Source: Defluviibacillus sp043739385 (GTDB taxonomy: Bacteria; Pseudomonadota; Gammaproteobacteria; Burkholderiales; Burkholderiaceae_C). Taken from it: 64,000 nucleotides of DNA. Location of the stretch: positions 26,108-90,107 of the forward strand of contig JAYUED010000155.1 in the NCBI GenBank assembly GCA_043739385.1. Direction: 5' to 3'. A model generated the notes under the pieces. That model saw only the letters and a list, made by a program, of their open reading frames with translations, did not search any database and was not told the origin of the DNA. Of this stretch, positions 17,284 through 26,297 are shown piece after piece (the stretch's first letter is position 1; the number at the start of each line of letters is the position of its first letter). Made by a program: the position numbers and the translations under genes.

Positions 17284-19299
17284 ATGATGACCGCATCCCA
17301 AGAGCGCCAGCAGGCCCATGCTGAATTTGTGCGTTCCAGAGATCGTGTGTTACCTCTGGATGTATTGCCCGCTAATGAAATACTGGAAAGCTGGAACCGC
17401 TGCAGCTTTGTCGGGCTGAAAATGGACACGGTGCCCGAGATATCGAGTGTCAGCGGTGCTGAACTCAGCCGCAGGCGGGACGCGGCTGGCGTGGTGCGGC
17501 ATTTAGCACTGACCGAGATTGAGATGCTGTCACAGCAAATTGCCGGCTCAAACTTTTTACTGGCCTTTGGCGATCAAGACGGCGTCATTTTGGATGTGTT
17601 GGCTGACCAGCGCTTTGCCGTCAGCGCTTCGGGTGCACGCATTGCTGCGGGGAGCCGGTGGGGAGAGGATTTGTGCGGCACCAACGGCCTGGGAACAGCC
17701 TTGGTGCAAGGACGCTCGGTTTCCATCAACGGCCCCGATCATTTCTTCTTTCATTTTGGCGATATCTCTTGTACAGCAACACCTGTGCGCGATGCCTGGG
17801 GTTTGATTGTGGGGGTGCTGGACGCCTCTTCCTACTTTGAATCCAGACAACGCCATACCGAGGCCTTGGTAAAGATGGCCGCTGCGCAAATTGAAAACTC
17901 GCTGTTGGCCTACCAAATGCATGACGCGTTAGTACTCGCCATCCATCCCCGTGCCGAATTTTTGGCAACAGTCAGTGCTGGGGTGATGGCTTTCAGCCCT
18001 TCTGGAGCATTGCGCTGTGCCAATGCAAGGGCACACGCCTTGCTGGCAGGTCTGTCACTCAGTCCAGGAACCTGGTTTGAGGATCTGTTTGATATGCCTT
18101 TTGAAGCAGCGCAAAAACGAGTTACTGCTGGAGGTGTGGTCAATTTTCGTGATGCTATGGGGAGCGCCCTTGTCTCTCGTGCTTATGGGGCTGTGGGGGC
18201 TGTTCACCCGTCGAAAGTGGTGCTCTTGGGCACAAGGCAACCTTCTGTACCCCCCTTGGCAATCGCCTCTGTGCCGCTTGTCACTGCTATTTTCGACACT
18301 CCAAAATGGCCAGTACCTACGGACAGCTTAAAGATAGATGGACGACCGTATCTGGCTGTTGACTCGCGTGTCGAGGCCGCGTTACGTAGAGTTAGCGCTG
18401 CGGTACGGTTGAATTTACCCTTGCTGATTCATGGGGAAACTGGGAGCGGCAAAGAACAACTGGCCCGTTATGCGCACGAAGTGAGTGGTCGTAAAGGGGC
18501 ATTTGTAGCTGTCAATTGTGGTGCTTTGGCCAAAGACTTGTTTGAATCCGAGTTGTTTGGCTACAAGGGTGGTGCTTTTACTGGCGCGCGCCGCGAAGAT
18601 ACCCCAGGCCTGTTGGTCAGCGCAGACGGAGGGACTTTGCTATTAGACGAGTTGGGTGAACTGCCTAGGGCGCTGCAACCTGCGCTGCTCCGCTTTTTAG
18701 ATGATCAATTTGTTCGCCCTGTAGGCGCAACTCAGGGTCGTCGGGTTGATGTTCAGATTGTGGGATCTACCCATGTCGATTTGGAAGCCGAGGTGGTAGC
18801 AGGGCGCTTTCGGGCTGATTTGATGTACCGCTTGAACACCGTACTCTTGGCCTTACCGCCTTTGCGCGAGCGCCAAGATTTTGCTGACATCGTGCGCCAC
18901 GTACTCTATGGCTTAGACCCTGCTACAGACATCACCCGTGCGGCGATTGATCGGCTTGCTGGTCACAGCTGGCCCGGTAACTTCAGAGAGTTGAGATCCG
19001 TACTGGCCCGTGCCTTGATGGACCGGGACAGGGGGGCTGCTGATATGGCCATTGAAGCTTTAGGTATAGCTGATATCAGCAAGCACCTGCCCGCCGATAA
19101 ATACTTTGACCTGAGTGGCGTTTCGGCCCTGAATTTAGGGGCTACAGATTTGGTGCTGAATGAATTCAAACGCACAGGCTACAACATCAGTCTGACCTCA
19201 CGCAATTTGGCGATCTCTAGAACGACCGTGTACCGGCATCTGCGCCAGTGCAATGCGCTGCCAGCCGCTACAGAGCGCACTTTGGTGCGGTCAAGGTAA
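17284..19299 (+). CDS. Sigma-54-dependent activator, AcoR type
   Basis: A 671-residue enhancer-binding protein. The N-terminal ~300 residues hold a GAF-type sensor region typical of AcoR (SGARIAAGSRWGEDLCGTNGLGTAL); the AAA+ domain has Walker A GETGSGKEQLARYAH, the sigma-54 contact loop GAFTGA, and Walker B GGTLLLDELGEL; the C-terminus has a Fis-type HTH (NLAISRTTVYRHLRQ). It is divergent from the PQQ dehydrogenase operon, which carries a matching RpoN promoter, so that operon is its probable target. The frame extends upstream without stop; ATG 17284 is chosen because upstream sequence is promoter-like. Confidence 0.92.
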   Translation: MMTASQERQQAHAEFVRSRDRVLPLDVLPANEILESWNRCSFVGLKMDTVPEISSVSGAELSRRRDAAGVVRHLALTEIEMLSQQIAGSNFLLAFGDQDGVILDVLADQRFAVSASGARIAAGSRWGEDLCGTNGLGTALVQGRSVSINGPDHFFFHFGDISCTATPVRDAWGLIVGVLDASSYFESRQRHTEALVKMAAAQIENSLLAYQMHDALVLAIHPRAEFLATVSAGVMAFSPSGALRCANARAHALLAGLSLSPGTWFEDLFDMPFEAAQKRVTAGGVVNFRDAMGSALVSRAYGAVGAVHPSKVVLLGTRQPSVPPLAIASVPLVTAIFDTPKWPVPTDSLKIDGRPYLAVDSRVEAALRRVSAAVRLNLPLLIHGETGSGKEQLARYAHEVSGRKGAFVAVNCGALAKDLFESELFGYKGGAFTGARREDTPGLLVSADGGTLLLDELGELPRALQPALLRFLDDQFVRPVGATQGRRVDVQIVGSTHVDLEAEVVAGRFRADLMYRLNTVLLALPPLRERQDFADIVRHVLYGLDPATDITRAAIDRLAGHSWPGNFRELRSVLARALMDRDRGAADMAIEALGIADISKHLPADKYFDLSGVSALNLGATDLVLNEFKRTGYNISLTSRNLAISRTTVYRHLRQCNALPAATERTLVRSR

Positions 19300-19311
19300 C
19301 AGACGGGCGGA

Positions 19312-19341
19312 GTTTGACGAGCCTAGTTCGGCTCGTCAAAC
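19312..19341. terminator. Hairpin between convergent genes
   Basis: GTTTGACGAGCC and GGCTCGTCAAAC form a perfect 12-bp stem with a 6-nt loop. It lies 12 bp after the activator stop and covers the stop and last codons of the penicillin-binding protein gene on the other strand. There is no T-run, so termination is probable but not classical. Confidence 0.6.
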
Positions 19342-21695
19342 CCAATCCGCGCTACAAAACCACCTGCGGGTGGCTCCAGGTAGGTCCAGTCGTCGGCCAC
19401 GCGCAGCACGCTGGCTGGGGTGCCATAGGTCTGTACCGGCACGCCTTTAAGCGCTTTTGCCATGTAGTCAATCCATATCGGGAGCGACAGCCCACCGCCC
19501 GATTCGCCACTGCCTAGACTGCGAGGCTTGTCGTAGCCCATCCACACCACAGTGGCCAGGCCAGGTTGAAACCCAGCGAACCATGCGTCTACTGCGTCAT
19601 TGGTGGTGCCAGTTTTCCCGTAAATATCGGTACGCTGTAATGTCGCTTGTGCTCTGGCTGCTGTACCTGTTCTTGTTACCTCGTTCAGCAAGCTGTTGGT
19701 TATGAATACATTGCGCTCAGGCACGGTGCGCTCCAGATCAGCCAATACGGGGGGGGGCGGCGCTTCAAACAGCAGCTTGCCCTGGGCATCGGTGATGCGC
19801 TCTATCACCACAGGTGCGACTTTATAGCCGCCGTTGGCCAGCATGGCGTATGCGCTGACCAGCTGCATCGGCGTAGTACTGCCTGATCCCAGTGCCAATG
19901 TGAGGTTATCAGGCTGCTTATCAGTATCAAAACCATAGCGAGTTACCCAATCCAATACAGGGGGTATGCCCAAGAACTGTAATAAACGCACGCTAACAAG
20001 ATTTTTGGACTTAGCCAGCGCTTGGCGCAAGGTCAGTGGGCCGTCGTACTGACCGTCTGCGTTTTGAGGGCTCCAGGCGGGCGAGCCATCTGCTCCGGGC
20101 AAGACGAGGCGGGCATCGTTAATGACGGTGGCAGGCATCACGCCTTTTTCTAGCGCAGCAGAATACAAAAATGGCTTGAAGCTGGAACCAGGTTGCCGCC
20201 AGCCTTGGGTCACGTGGTTGAATTGTTGGTCAGAAAAATCAAACCCACCGACCAATGCTTTTATGCGGCCTGTATTGGGTGATATGGAAACAAGAGCGCT
20301 TTGAACTTCAGGCCATTGTGCAATCGCCCAAGTGGTGATTACGGGTGCTGGTGCTGTCGCTGTCGTGGAGCCCTTACCGGACTTGGCAGCGCGAAGAGGT
20401 AGCGACACAGGTTTGTCATGCCGCTGTACCCGGATGATGGCCCCCCGGCGTATGGCCATTGTCGATGCGGCTTTTGCGTTGAGTGCGGCCTGCGCCCAGC
20501 GCAGGCCTTCACCGCTGAGATGGACTGTCTCGCCGGTTGCCAACCGAGCGACCACTTCTTGTGGATTGACGTGCAACACGATGGCCACGCGCAGGTCTTC
20601 ATCGTCGTTGTAGTCTTTCAATGCAAGAGCGGCGGCCTGGTCTTCTTGCTCAGCATCGGTGGGCAGGTCTTCAGTTTCCTCGGGGCCACGGTAAGCTTGA
20701 CGGCGCTCGAAAGCCAGCACGCCTTTGCGTACGGCTTGGTAGGCTGCCTGTTGGTCAGTGGACAGTAGCGAGGTGTAGACCTTGAAGCCCTGTGAATAGG
20801 CCTGCTCGCCATAGCGCTCAAATACTGCAAGCCGCGCCATTTCAGCCACGTTCTCGGCATGCACTGGCACCTGCAGGGGTGAGCGCACCGCGAGTTTTTC
20901 CGCCTTAGCGGCATCCCACTGTTCTTGCGTGATGAACCCTACCTTGAACATGCGATCCAGCACAAGGTGCTGTCGGTGGGTAGCACGCTCTAGGTTGGTG
21001 ATGGGGTTGGCATAAGCTGGATTTTGCGGCAATCCAGCCAGCATGGCAGACTCGGCTACGGATAGGGAAGCCAGCGGTTTGCCAAAGTAAACCTGCGCCG
21101 CCGCGCCAAAGCCATAGGCCCGGTGCCCCAGGTAAATCTGGTTCATGTAGAGCGTCAAAATCTCGTCTTTGGACAACGTTTGCTCGATCTTGATCGACAG
21201 CATGGCTTCTTTGAGCTTACGTTCAGCGGTTTTGCGGTTTGACAGAAAGAAAGTGCGTGCCACTTGCTGCGTAATGGTAGAAGCCCCTTGGCGACGGCCG
21301 CCTGTAAGGTTGGACACCATCGCACGTAGCACGCCAATAGGGTCGATGCCGTTGTGTTGTCGAAAACGGGTGTCTTCGATAGCGAGCACGGCATCTTGCA
21401 TCAACTTGGGCAGTTGTGCATACGTCAAATACTCACGCCGCTCAGCACCAAACTGGGCGATTTCTACGGCGTCGCTGGTGAACACCTGCAAGGCTTGCTG
21501 AGGCTGGTAGCGGGTGACTTTATCAAGGCTGGGGAGTTGCGGATACCACCATGCAGCGGCAGCACCCAGAGTCAAAGTACATAGCAGCATAAGCAACACG
21601 AATCCCCAAGCTAGCGATGCCAGCAGGGCTCCAGACTGTGTTGTAGGTCGACTATGACTGTTAAGAGGAGGATGAATTGGTTTCATGAAAAGCAT
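19323..21695 (-). CDS. mrcA: Class A penicillin-binding protein (PBP1A-like)
   Basis: Bifunctional peptidoglycan synthase of about 790 residues anchored by one N-terminal membrane segment (LLASLAWGFVLLMLLCTL). The glycosyltransferase domain has EDTRFRQHNGID and RRQGASTITQQVART; an OB-like insert follows; the transpeptidase domain has the SxxK box in QPGSSFKPF, the SKN box in LAKSKNLVSVR and KTGTTND. All catalytic boxes are present. It is not next to pilMNOPQ, where the main ponA copy commonly lies in related genomes, so this may be a second PBP1A. The ATG at 21695 is preferred over an upstream TTG at 21719; none has a clear ribosome-binding site. Confidence 0.93.
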   Translation of the reverse strand: MLFMKPIHPPLNSHSRPTTQSGALLASLAWGFVLLMLLCTLTLGAAAAWWYPQLPSLDKVTRYQPQQALQVFTSDAVEIAQFGAERREYLTYAQLPKLMQDAVLAIEDTRFRQHNGIDPIGVLRAMVSNLTGGRRQGASTITQQVARTFFLSNRKTAERKLKEAMLSIKIEQTLSKDEILTLYMNQIYLGHRAYGFGAAAQVYFGKPLASLSVAESAMLAGLPQNPAYANPITNLERATHRQHLVLDRMFKVGFITQEQWDAAKAEKLAVRSPLQVPVHAENVAEMARLAVFERYGEQAYSQGFKVYTSLLSTDQQAAYQAVRKGVLAFERRQAYRGPEETEDLPTDAEQEDQAAALALKDYNDDEDLRVAIVLHVNPQEVVARLATGETVHLSGEGLRWAQAALNAKAASTMAIRRGAIIRVQRHDKPVSLPLRAAKSGKGSTTATAPAPVITTWAIAQWPEVQSALVSISPNTGRIKALVGGFDFSDQQFNHVTQGWRQPGSSFKPFLYSAALEKGVMPATVINDARLVLPGADGSPAWSPQNADGQYDGPLTLRQALAKSKNLVSVRLLQFLGIPPVLDWVTRYGFDTDKQPDNLTLALGSGSTTPMQLVSAYAMLANGGYKVAPVVIERITDAQGKLLFEAPPPPVLADLERTVPERNVFITNSLLNEVTRTGTAARAQATLQRTDIYGKTGTTNDAVDAWFAGFQPGLATVVWMGYDKPRSLGSGESGGGLSLPIWIDYMAKALKGVPVQTYGTPASVLRVADDWTYLEPPAGGFVARIGFDEPN

Positions 21696-21879
21696 AGAAG
21701 GACGGTGGATTATCGACAACAGTCCCGATCTGCTTTGTCATGAAGCCGCATTGTGCTGAGTACTTTCTAATAATTTGCTAAGTATTTACGAAGTATTCGC
21801 TGCATAAATGCTTCGTATTTGATAGCTTGTTTAGCTTTATGGGAAAGCACAATGACCCGATTTACCGTGATTACCGTCG

Positions 21880-22323
21880 TTACCGTAAAACCAGCACCGG
21901 TGTATGCGAATGCGTCAATACCTGCTGGGTTTCGCTTCCCAACAGCAAGCGTTTGATGCCTCTGCGACCATGCGAAGCCATCACGATCAGGTCTGCGCCG
22001 CAATTGGTTGCAGCAGTGATGATGCCTTCGGCTACCAAGTCCGACTTCACCACGATGGCATAGGCAGTGATGCCCTTGGCTGTTGCCGTGGCTTTGCTGG
22101 CGTCAACGATAGCCTGCGCATCATCTACCCATTGCTTTTCGATCCGATGTGAGTCGTCCAAGCTGATGATCATGGACCCCTCAAAGTAGGTTCGGGCGTA
22201 GTGTGGGATGACTTTGACAATCGTCAAATCCGCTTTGGTCAGTGCGGCCAAGTCGATTCCGCTGGTAATGGCGAGCTCGGACAGTTCTGAACCGTCGGTT
22301 GCGACAAGAATATGTTTATACAT
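21880..22323 (-). CDS. Universal stress protein (UspA family)
   Basis: A 147-residue single-domain Usp protein starting MYKHILVATDGSELSE, with the nucleotide-binding loop as ASHG-RRGIKRLLL-GS close to the G-2x-G-9x-G(S/T) pattern of ATP-binding members, ending in TPVLVLR. GGAG lies six bases before the ATG at 22323, which favours it over an ATG four codons upstream. It stands alone between the penicillin-binding protein and a CoA ligase gene; no regulatory site was recognised. Confidence 0.92.
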   Translation of the reverse strand: MYKHILVATDGSELSELAITSGIDLAALTKADLTIVKVIPHYARTYFEGSMIISLDDSHRIEKQWVDDAQAIVDASKATATAKGITAYAIVVKSDLVAEGIITAATNCGADLIVMASHGRRGIKRLLLGSETQQVLTHSHTPVLVLR

Positions 22324-22448
22324 GATCGTCTCCATATGTGGACAGGAACCTAAGCATAATATTGTTTTGACGTTTTGGCTGCTATTCAGCGCAAATACGC
22401 TCTTGTCCTACACCGATGCGGGCGATTCAGCTGTGCCACCTGTATGCG

Positions 22449-23966
22449 TTAAGAAGCCAATCCCAACTTCTGCGCCAAGCCAATCCGTTGCATTTTTCCC
22501 GTTGCCCCTTTGGGAATTTCATCCATGAACAGGATTTTCTTAGGCACTTTGTAGTCCGCCAGTTTCAGTGACGCGAAGTCACGAATCTCTCGTTCGGTGG
22601 CCGTTTGACCTTCGCGCAAAACGACGACCGCTGCTACTTCTTCACCCAGCTTGTCGTGTGGCAGGCCGAATGTCACTACTTCGCCTACCGCTGGATGGTC
22701 TAACAGCACCTCGTCCACTTCACGTGGACTTATTTTTTCGCCACCGCGGTTGATGATCTCCTTCAGGCGGCCGGTGATGGCGATGTAGCCGTCAGCGTCC
22801 AAAGAACCTTGGTCCCCGGTACGAAACCAGCCGTGGGTGAAGGCTTCGGCATTTGCTTTTGGGTTGTTTTCGTAGCCTGGTGTGATGTTGTCGCCGCGAA
22901 TGACGATTTCGCCAATTGCATCTACGGGCAGTAAAACACCGTCTTCGTCCATGATGGCGACCTCTGGCCCGGCTGCCAAACCGACCTTGCCTGGCTTGCG
23001 CTGGGCAGGAGGCAAGGGGTTGCAGGCCATCTGGTGGGCAGCTTCGGTCATGCCATACGCTTCGATCACCGGGGCGTTAAAAACTGTTTCAAGCTCGGCA
23101 AGCACTTGCGGCGGCAGGGATGAAGACGACGAACGCACGAAGCGCAAGGGGTTGCGGGCAATGGTGTCGGCATTCTTGCCAGCACGGCTGACAATGGTCT
23201 GGTGCATGGTGGGCACGGCGGTGTACCAAGTGGGCTTGGCCTCATCCATCCATGCAAAAAATTTCAGTGCGTTAAAGCCTGGCGTACAGCTGACAGAACC
23301 ACCGCGCGACAAGGGCGCCAATACGCCCGCAATAAGGCCATGAATATGGAACAACGGCATGATATTCAGTCCCCGGTCGCCACTGGTGAACCGGGTAGTG
23401 TTGGCAATGTTGCCAGCGGAAGTGCTGACGTTGGTTTGTGTCAGCGGCACAATTTTGGGCCGTGAGGTAGTACCCGAAGTGTGCAGTACCAGCGCAATGT
23501 CGGTGGGCTCCGCTGGGCCTGGCAGGGCGCAGGTTCCAGCCATGGCGCCTGTATCCAAGGTGAATGCGCCTGCACCCCGTTCAGGAGTTGCTTGCAGTTC
23601 AATGATGGCTACGCCAAGCTTTTGCGCGACCGCTACGGCAGGCGAGTTGGAGCCTTTTTCGACAACCAGGGCCTTGGCGTTCAGGTCCGACAAATAAAAC
23701 TCAAACTCATCGGCCCGGTAGCTTGGATTTAGTGGTGCTGAAGTGGCTGCACTAGCTATGGCGATAAAGCTTGTCGCCATTTCAGGGCCATTCGGTAGCA
23801 CGATGGCGACGCGGTCGTTGCGGCCAATACCGGCAGAATTCAGATGGCGTTGGGTGGTCTGTACCAGGTGGCGCAGACCTGCGTAGTTCAATAGCTGGCC
23901 CGATGGAGCCGTGATGGCGGTAGCGTCGTCTTGCCCAAAAGCGAGCAGTGTGGTGAGGGTTTTCAT
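22449..23966 (-). CDS. AMP-dependent CoA ligase (oxalyl-CoA synthetase/4CL-like)
   Basis: A 505-residue adenylate-forming ligase: LHTSGTTSRPKIVPLT (P-loop), PLFHIHGLIAGVLAPL, EAYGMTEAAHQM, WFRTGDQG, GRLKEIINRGGEKISPREVDE and the catalytic Lys in GATGKMQRIGLA. Length and the NRGGEKISPREVDEVL block resemble the Pcs60/AAE3 oxalyl-CoA synthetase branch, but the acid substrate is not certain. AAGGA lies a few bases before the ATG at 23966. It is divergent from the LacI-family gene with a 122-bp gap and may share its regulation. Confidence 0.85.
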   Translation of the reverse strand: MKTLTTLLAFGQDDATAITAPSGQLLNYAGLRHLVQTTQRHLNSAGIGRNDRVAIVLPNGPEMATSFIAIASAATSAPLNPSYRADEFEFYLSDLNAKALVVEKGSNSPAVAVAQKLGVAIIELQATPERGAGAFTLDTGAMAGTCALPGPAEPTDIALVLHTSGTTSRPKIVPLTQTNVSTSAGNIANTTRFTSGDRGLNIMPLFHIHGLIAGVLAPLSRGGSVSCTPGFNALKFFAWMDEAKPTWYTAVPTMHQTIVSRAGKNADTIARNPLRFVRSSSSSLPPQVLAELETVFNAPVIEAYGMTEAAHQMACNPLPPAQRKPGKVGLAAGPEVAIMDEDGVLLPVDAIGEIVIRGDNITPGYENNPKANAEAFTHGWFRTGDQGSLDADGYIAITGRLKEIINRGGEKISPREVDEVLLDHPAVGEVVTFGLPHDKLGEEVAAVVVLREGQTATEREIRDFASLKLADYKVPKKILFMDEIPKGATGKMQRIGLAQKLGLAS

Positions 23967-24088
23967 GGGCTGTCCTTGGGCCTTTGGGGCCAGAAAAAAA
24001 GAGGTCGATTGACTATAGCGGAGTCCTGTACAGTTCAAGCGCAGGGGCAATGGTGACTCCACTAACTTGTTGGGAAAGCGTGAGGGGA

Positions 24089-25129
24089 ATGACCACTTCG
24101 TTAGTGACGATCAAACATATCGCGGATGCGCTTGGCCTTGCGCACACCACAGTGTCGCGGGCACTCAATGACCATCCACAAACCAGTTTTGAAACAAAAC
24201 TGAAGGTGAGAGAGACCGCTAAGAAGCTGGGCTACGTGGCTAACTCTGGAGCGCGGCTTATGCGCGGCGGCTCCAGCAGTCTCATTGGCTTCATCGTGCC
24301 TGATGTGCAGAATGAATTTTTCAATACCGTCGCACGTTCCCTCGCCAATCAATGTGCACGCTCTGGATATCAGCTTACCTTGGGTATATCTGAGGACGAT
24401 CCTGACCGCGAGCATCAGCATGTTCGCTCGCTAATGGAGAACCGGGCGCAAGGCGTCATGATCGCACCTTGCGGGCGCAGTTCACCTGCTACGCGAGCAC
24501 TTCTTGTACATCTTCCCAATGTGCAATTACTCCGGTTTGATCCCCGTGTAGGCAATATGAGTGTCTGTGCAGACGACGTTGGTGCGGTGTGCGAAGCAAC
24601 ACGCTACCTTTTGAGCCTGGGTCATCGACGAATTGGATTTGTCGGTGCCCATCGCGATTTGAGTACAGGGCGATCCCGCATAGAGGGCTACAGGTTGGCG
24701 CTCGATGAAGCTGGACTGCCATTTGATGAGCGTTTGGTTAGGACCGGCTCAACGCTACCGGCTTTTGGCCATGAGGCGGCACGAGATCTTCTGAGTACTA
24801 ACGACGAGCTGAGCGCGTTGATAGTCACAAGTCCTCGGCAAGTGTTGGGCACTTTAAAAGCGTTGCGCGAAGCTCGCGTCGTTGTACCCGATCAGATATC
24901 CGTCATTGGGTACGGCGACACCGAGTGGTTCGAACTTACAGACCCTCCAACGACCGGTGTCTCCCTGCCAGCGCAGGAAATGAGTGAGCACGCTACGTCG
25001 CTACTGTTTTCATTGTTGGGGCAAAAGGACGGAGAGTTAAGACCCACGCACGAGGCGCCGTCGCAATTGTTTAAGCCGTCGCTCATCATCAGAGGATCAA
25101 CGGCCCCTTTGGCTCGCATCCACCGCTAG
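24089..25129 (+). CDS. LacI-family regulator of the catabolic island
   Basis: A 346-residue repressor with the LacI HTH at the N-terminus (VTIKHIADALGLAHTTVSRALNDHP, hinge GYVANSGARLMRGG) and a periplasmic-binding-like effector domain from about residue 62 (LIGFIVPDVQNEFFNTVARSLA, RRIGFVGAHRDL, PDQISVIGYGDTEW). GAGGGG lies just before the ATG; a longer upstream frame would cover the promoter of the divergent CoA ligase. Two perfect 14-bp palindromes lie 65-105 bp after its stop, ahead of the kinase gene, and are its likely operators. The effector is unknown. Confidence 0.9.
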   Translation: MTTSLVTIKHIADALGLAHTTVSRALNDHPQTSFETKLKVRETAKKLGYVANSGARLMRGGSSSLIGFIVPDVQNEFFNTVARSLANQCARSGYQLTLGISEDDPDREHQHVRSLMENRAQGVMIAPCGRSSPATRALLVHLPNVQLLRFDPRVGNMSVCADDVGAVCEATRYLLSLGHRRIGFVGAHRDLSTGRSRIEGYRLALDEAGLPFDERLVRTGSTLPAFGHEAARDLLSTNDELSALIVTSPRQVLGTLKALREARVVVPDQISVIGYGDTEWFELTDPPTTGVSLPAQEMSEHATSLLFSLLGQKDGELRPTHEAPSQLFKPSLIIRGSTAPLARIHR

Positions 25130-25193
25130 CAAATGCGCTATTAGATTTAGAAAGTACAAGGGTAAACCTCTATTAAATACCCACATGTATTAC

Positions 25194-25207
25194 TGCACAC
25201 GTGTGCA
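25194..25207. promoter_or_regulatory. LacI-type operator 1
   Basis: TGCACACGTGTGCA, a perfect 14-bp palindrome with the central CG usual for LacI/GalR operators. It lies 71-84 bp before the kinase start codon. Confidence 0.85.
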
Positions 25208-25219
25208 TAATTCTTTTGC

Positions 25220-25233
25220 TGCACACGTGTGCA
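25220..25233. promoter_or_regulatory. LacI-type operator 2
   Basis: A second identical TGCACACGTGTGCA. Its centre is 26 bp (about two and a half helical turns) from operator 1, and the flanks (CT before; AT, ATT after) are also shared. Confidence 0.85.
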
Positions 25234-25277
25234 TTATTTTTCAACGTACTTGAGCATTAAAAGAGTCAATTGCAAGA

Positions 25278-26297
25278 ATGGCAAACGAATTTGTTGACGT
25301 CACTCAGTTGCCCGGAGAGCTTTTGAGAGTTTTTGTCTCATTGGGATTAGCCAATGGGGATGAAAAATTGCAGACTACGCCACTTACGGGTGGCGTGTCA
25401 TCCGGCATCTACCGCGTCGATACGGCTGCGGGTTCCTATTGCTTGAAGCAAGCCCTTCCCCAATTGAAAGTGGCGAAGGAATGGAAAGTGCCCGTCGAGC
25501 GCGTATTTGCAGAAATCGACTGGCTTAGGACGGCGGGCGACATCGTGCCAGGGCGCGTGCCCAAGGTCATTGGTCAAGACAATACGAGCAAAAGCTTCGT
25601 CATGGAGTATCTTGCCGGTGACCATGTGGGCTGGAAGGCCGAACTCCTGGCGGGTCGAGTCGATCCCGGTGTTGCCGGCGCGGTGGGTGACGTGATTGGA
25701 CGTATTCACTCGGCCACAGCGCACTCGTCCGCCATTGCAGAGCGATTTGCTACAGACGATAACTTCTACGCAATTCGTCTCGAGCCTTATCTTGTGGAGA
25801 CGGGGCGCGCTCATCCTGCATTGGCGACTCGTGTGCATGCGTTGGTCGAGCGCACCCAGAACACGCGGCTGGCACTGGTTCACGGAGACCTGAGTCCCAA
25901 GAATATCCTGATCGGGCCGAACGGTCCTGTGCTGCTTGACGCCGAATGTGCTTGGTATGGCGATCCCGCGTTCGATGTAGCGTTCTGCCTGAATCATTTT
26001 TTGCTCAAGGGCGCATGGATGCCTCAGCAACTTGGCGTCTTTATGGCGTTATTCACGGCGTTTGCGAAGGCTTATTTTTCGCATGTGCAGTTCGAGCCTG
26101 CAGATGAACTTGAAAGTCGCGTCACCACTCTACTGCCAGCGCTGACCTTGGCTCGGGTGGATGGGAAATCACCCGCCGAATATCTCGATAACAAGGTACG
26201 CGACCGCGTCCGGAGCGCAGCGCTCCGACTTTTGAACACGCCCTGCGCAGGTCTTGCCGACGTGCGCGCATTCTGGATCAAGGAATTCACAGCATGA
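25278..26297 (+). CDS. APH-fold small-molecule kinase, first gene of the catabolic operon
   Basis: A 339-residue member of the aminoglycoside phosphotransferase/choline kinase fold. The ATP-loop region is TPLTGGVSSGIYRVD with Lys in YCLKQA; the catalytic loop is LVHGDLSPKNIL (D204 base, N209) and the metal site LLDAEC (D221). The family phosphorylates hydroxyl groups of many metabolites, so antibiotic resistance should not be inferred; in this operon the substrate is probably a hydroxy acid or derivative. It is the first gene after the twin operators and overlaps the enolase-like gene by ATGA, which suggests the two products act in sequence. Confidence 0.8.
   Translation: MANEFVDVTQLPGELLRVFVSLGLANGDEKLQTTPLTGGVSSGIYRVDTAAGSYCLKQALPQLKVAKEWKVPVERVFAEIDWLRTAGDIVPGRVPKVIGQDNTSKSFVMEYLAGDHVGWKAELLAGRVDPGVAGAVGDVIGRIHSATAHSSAIAERFATDDNFYAIRLEPYLVETGRAHPALATRVHALVERTQNTRLALVHGDLSPKNILIGPNGPVLLDAECAWYGDPAFDVAFCLNHFLLKGAWMPQQLGVFMALFTAFAKAYFSHVQFEPADELESRVTTLLPALTLARVDGKSPAEYLDNKVRDRVRSAALRLLNTPCAGLADVRAFWIKEFTA

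Noticed and set aside
25278..26297. Aminoglycoside resistance gene
   Set aside because: Only the fold and catalytic loop are shared; the operon context points to a metabolic kinase.
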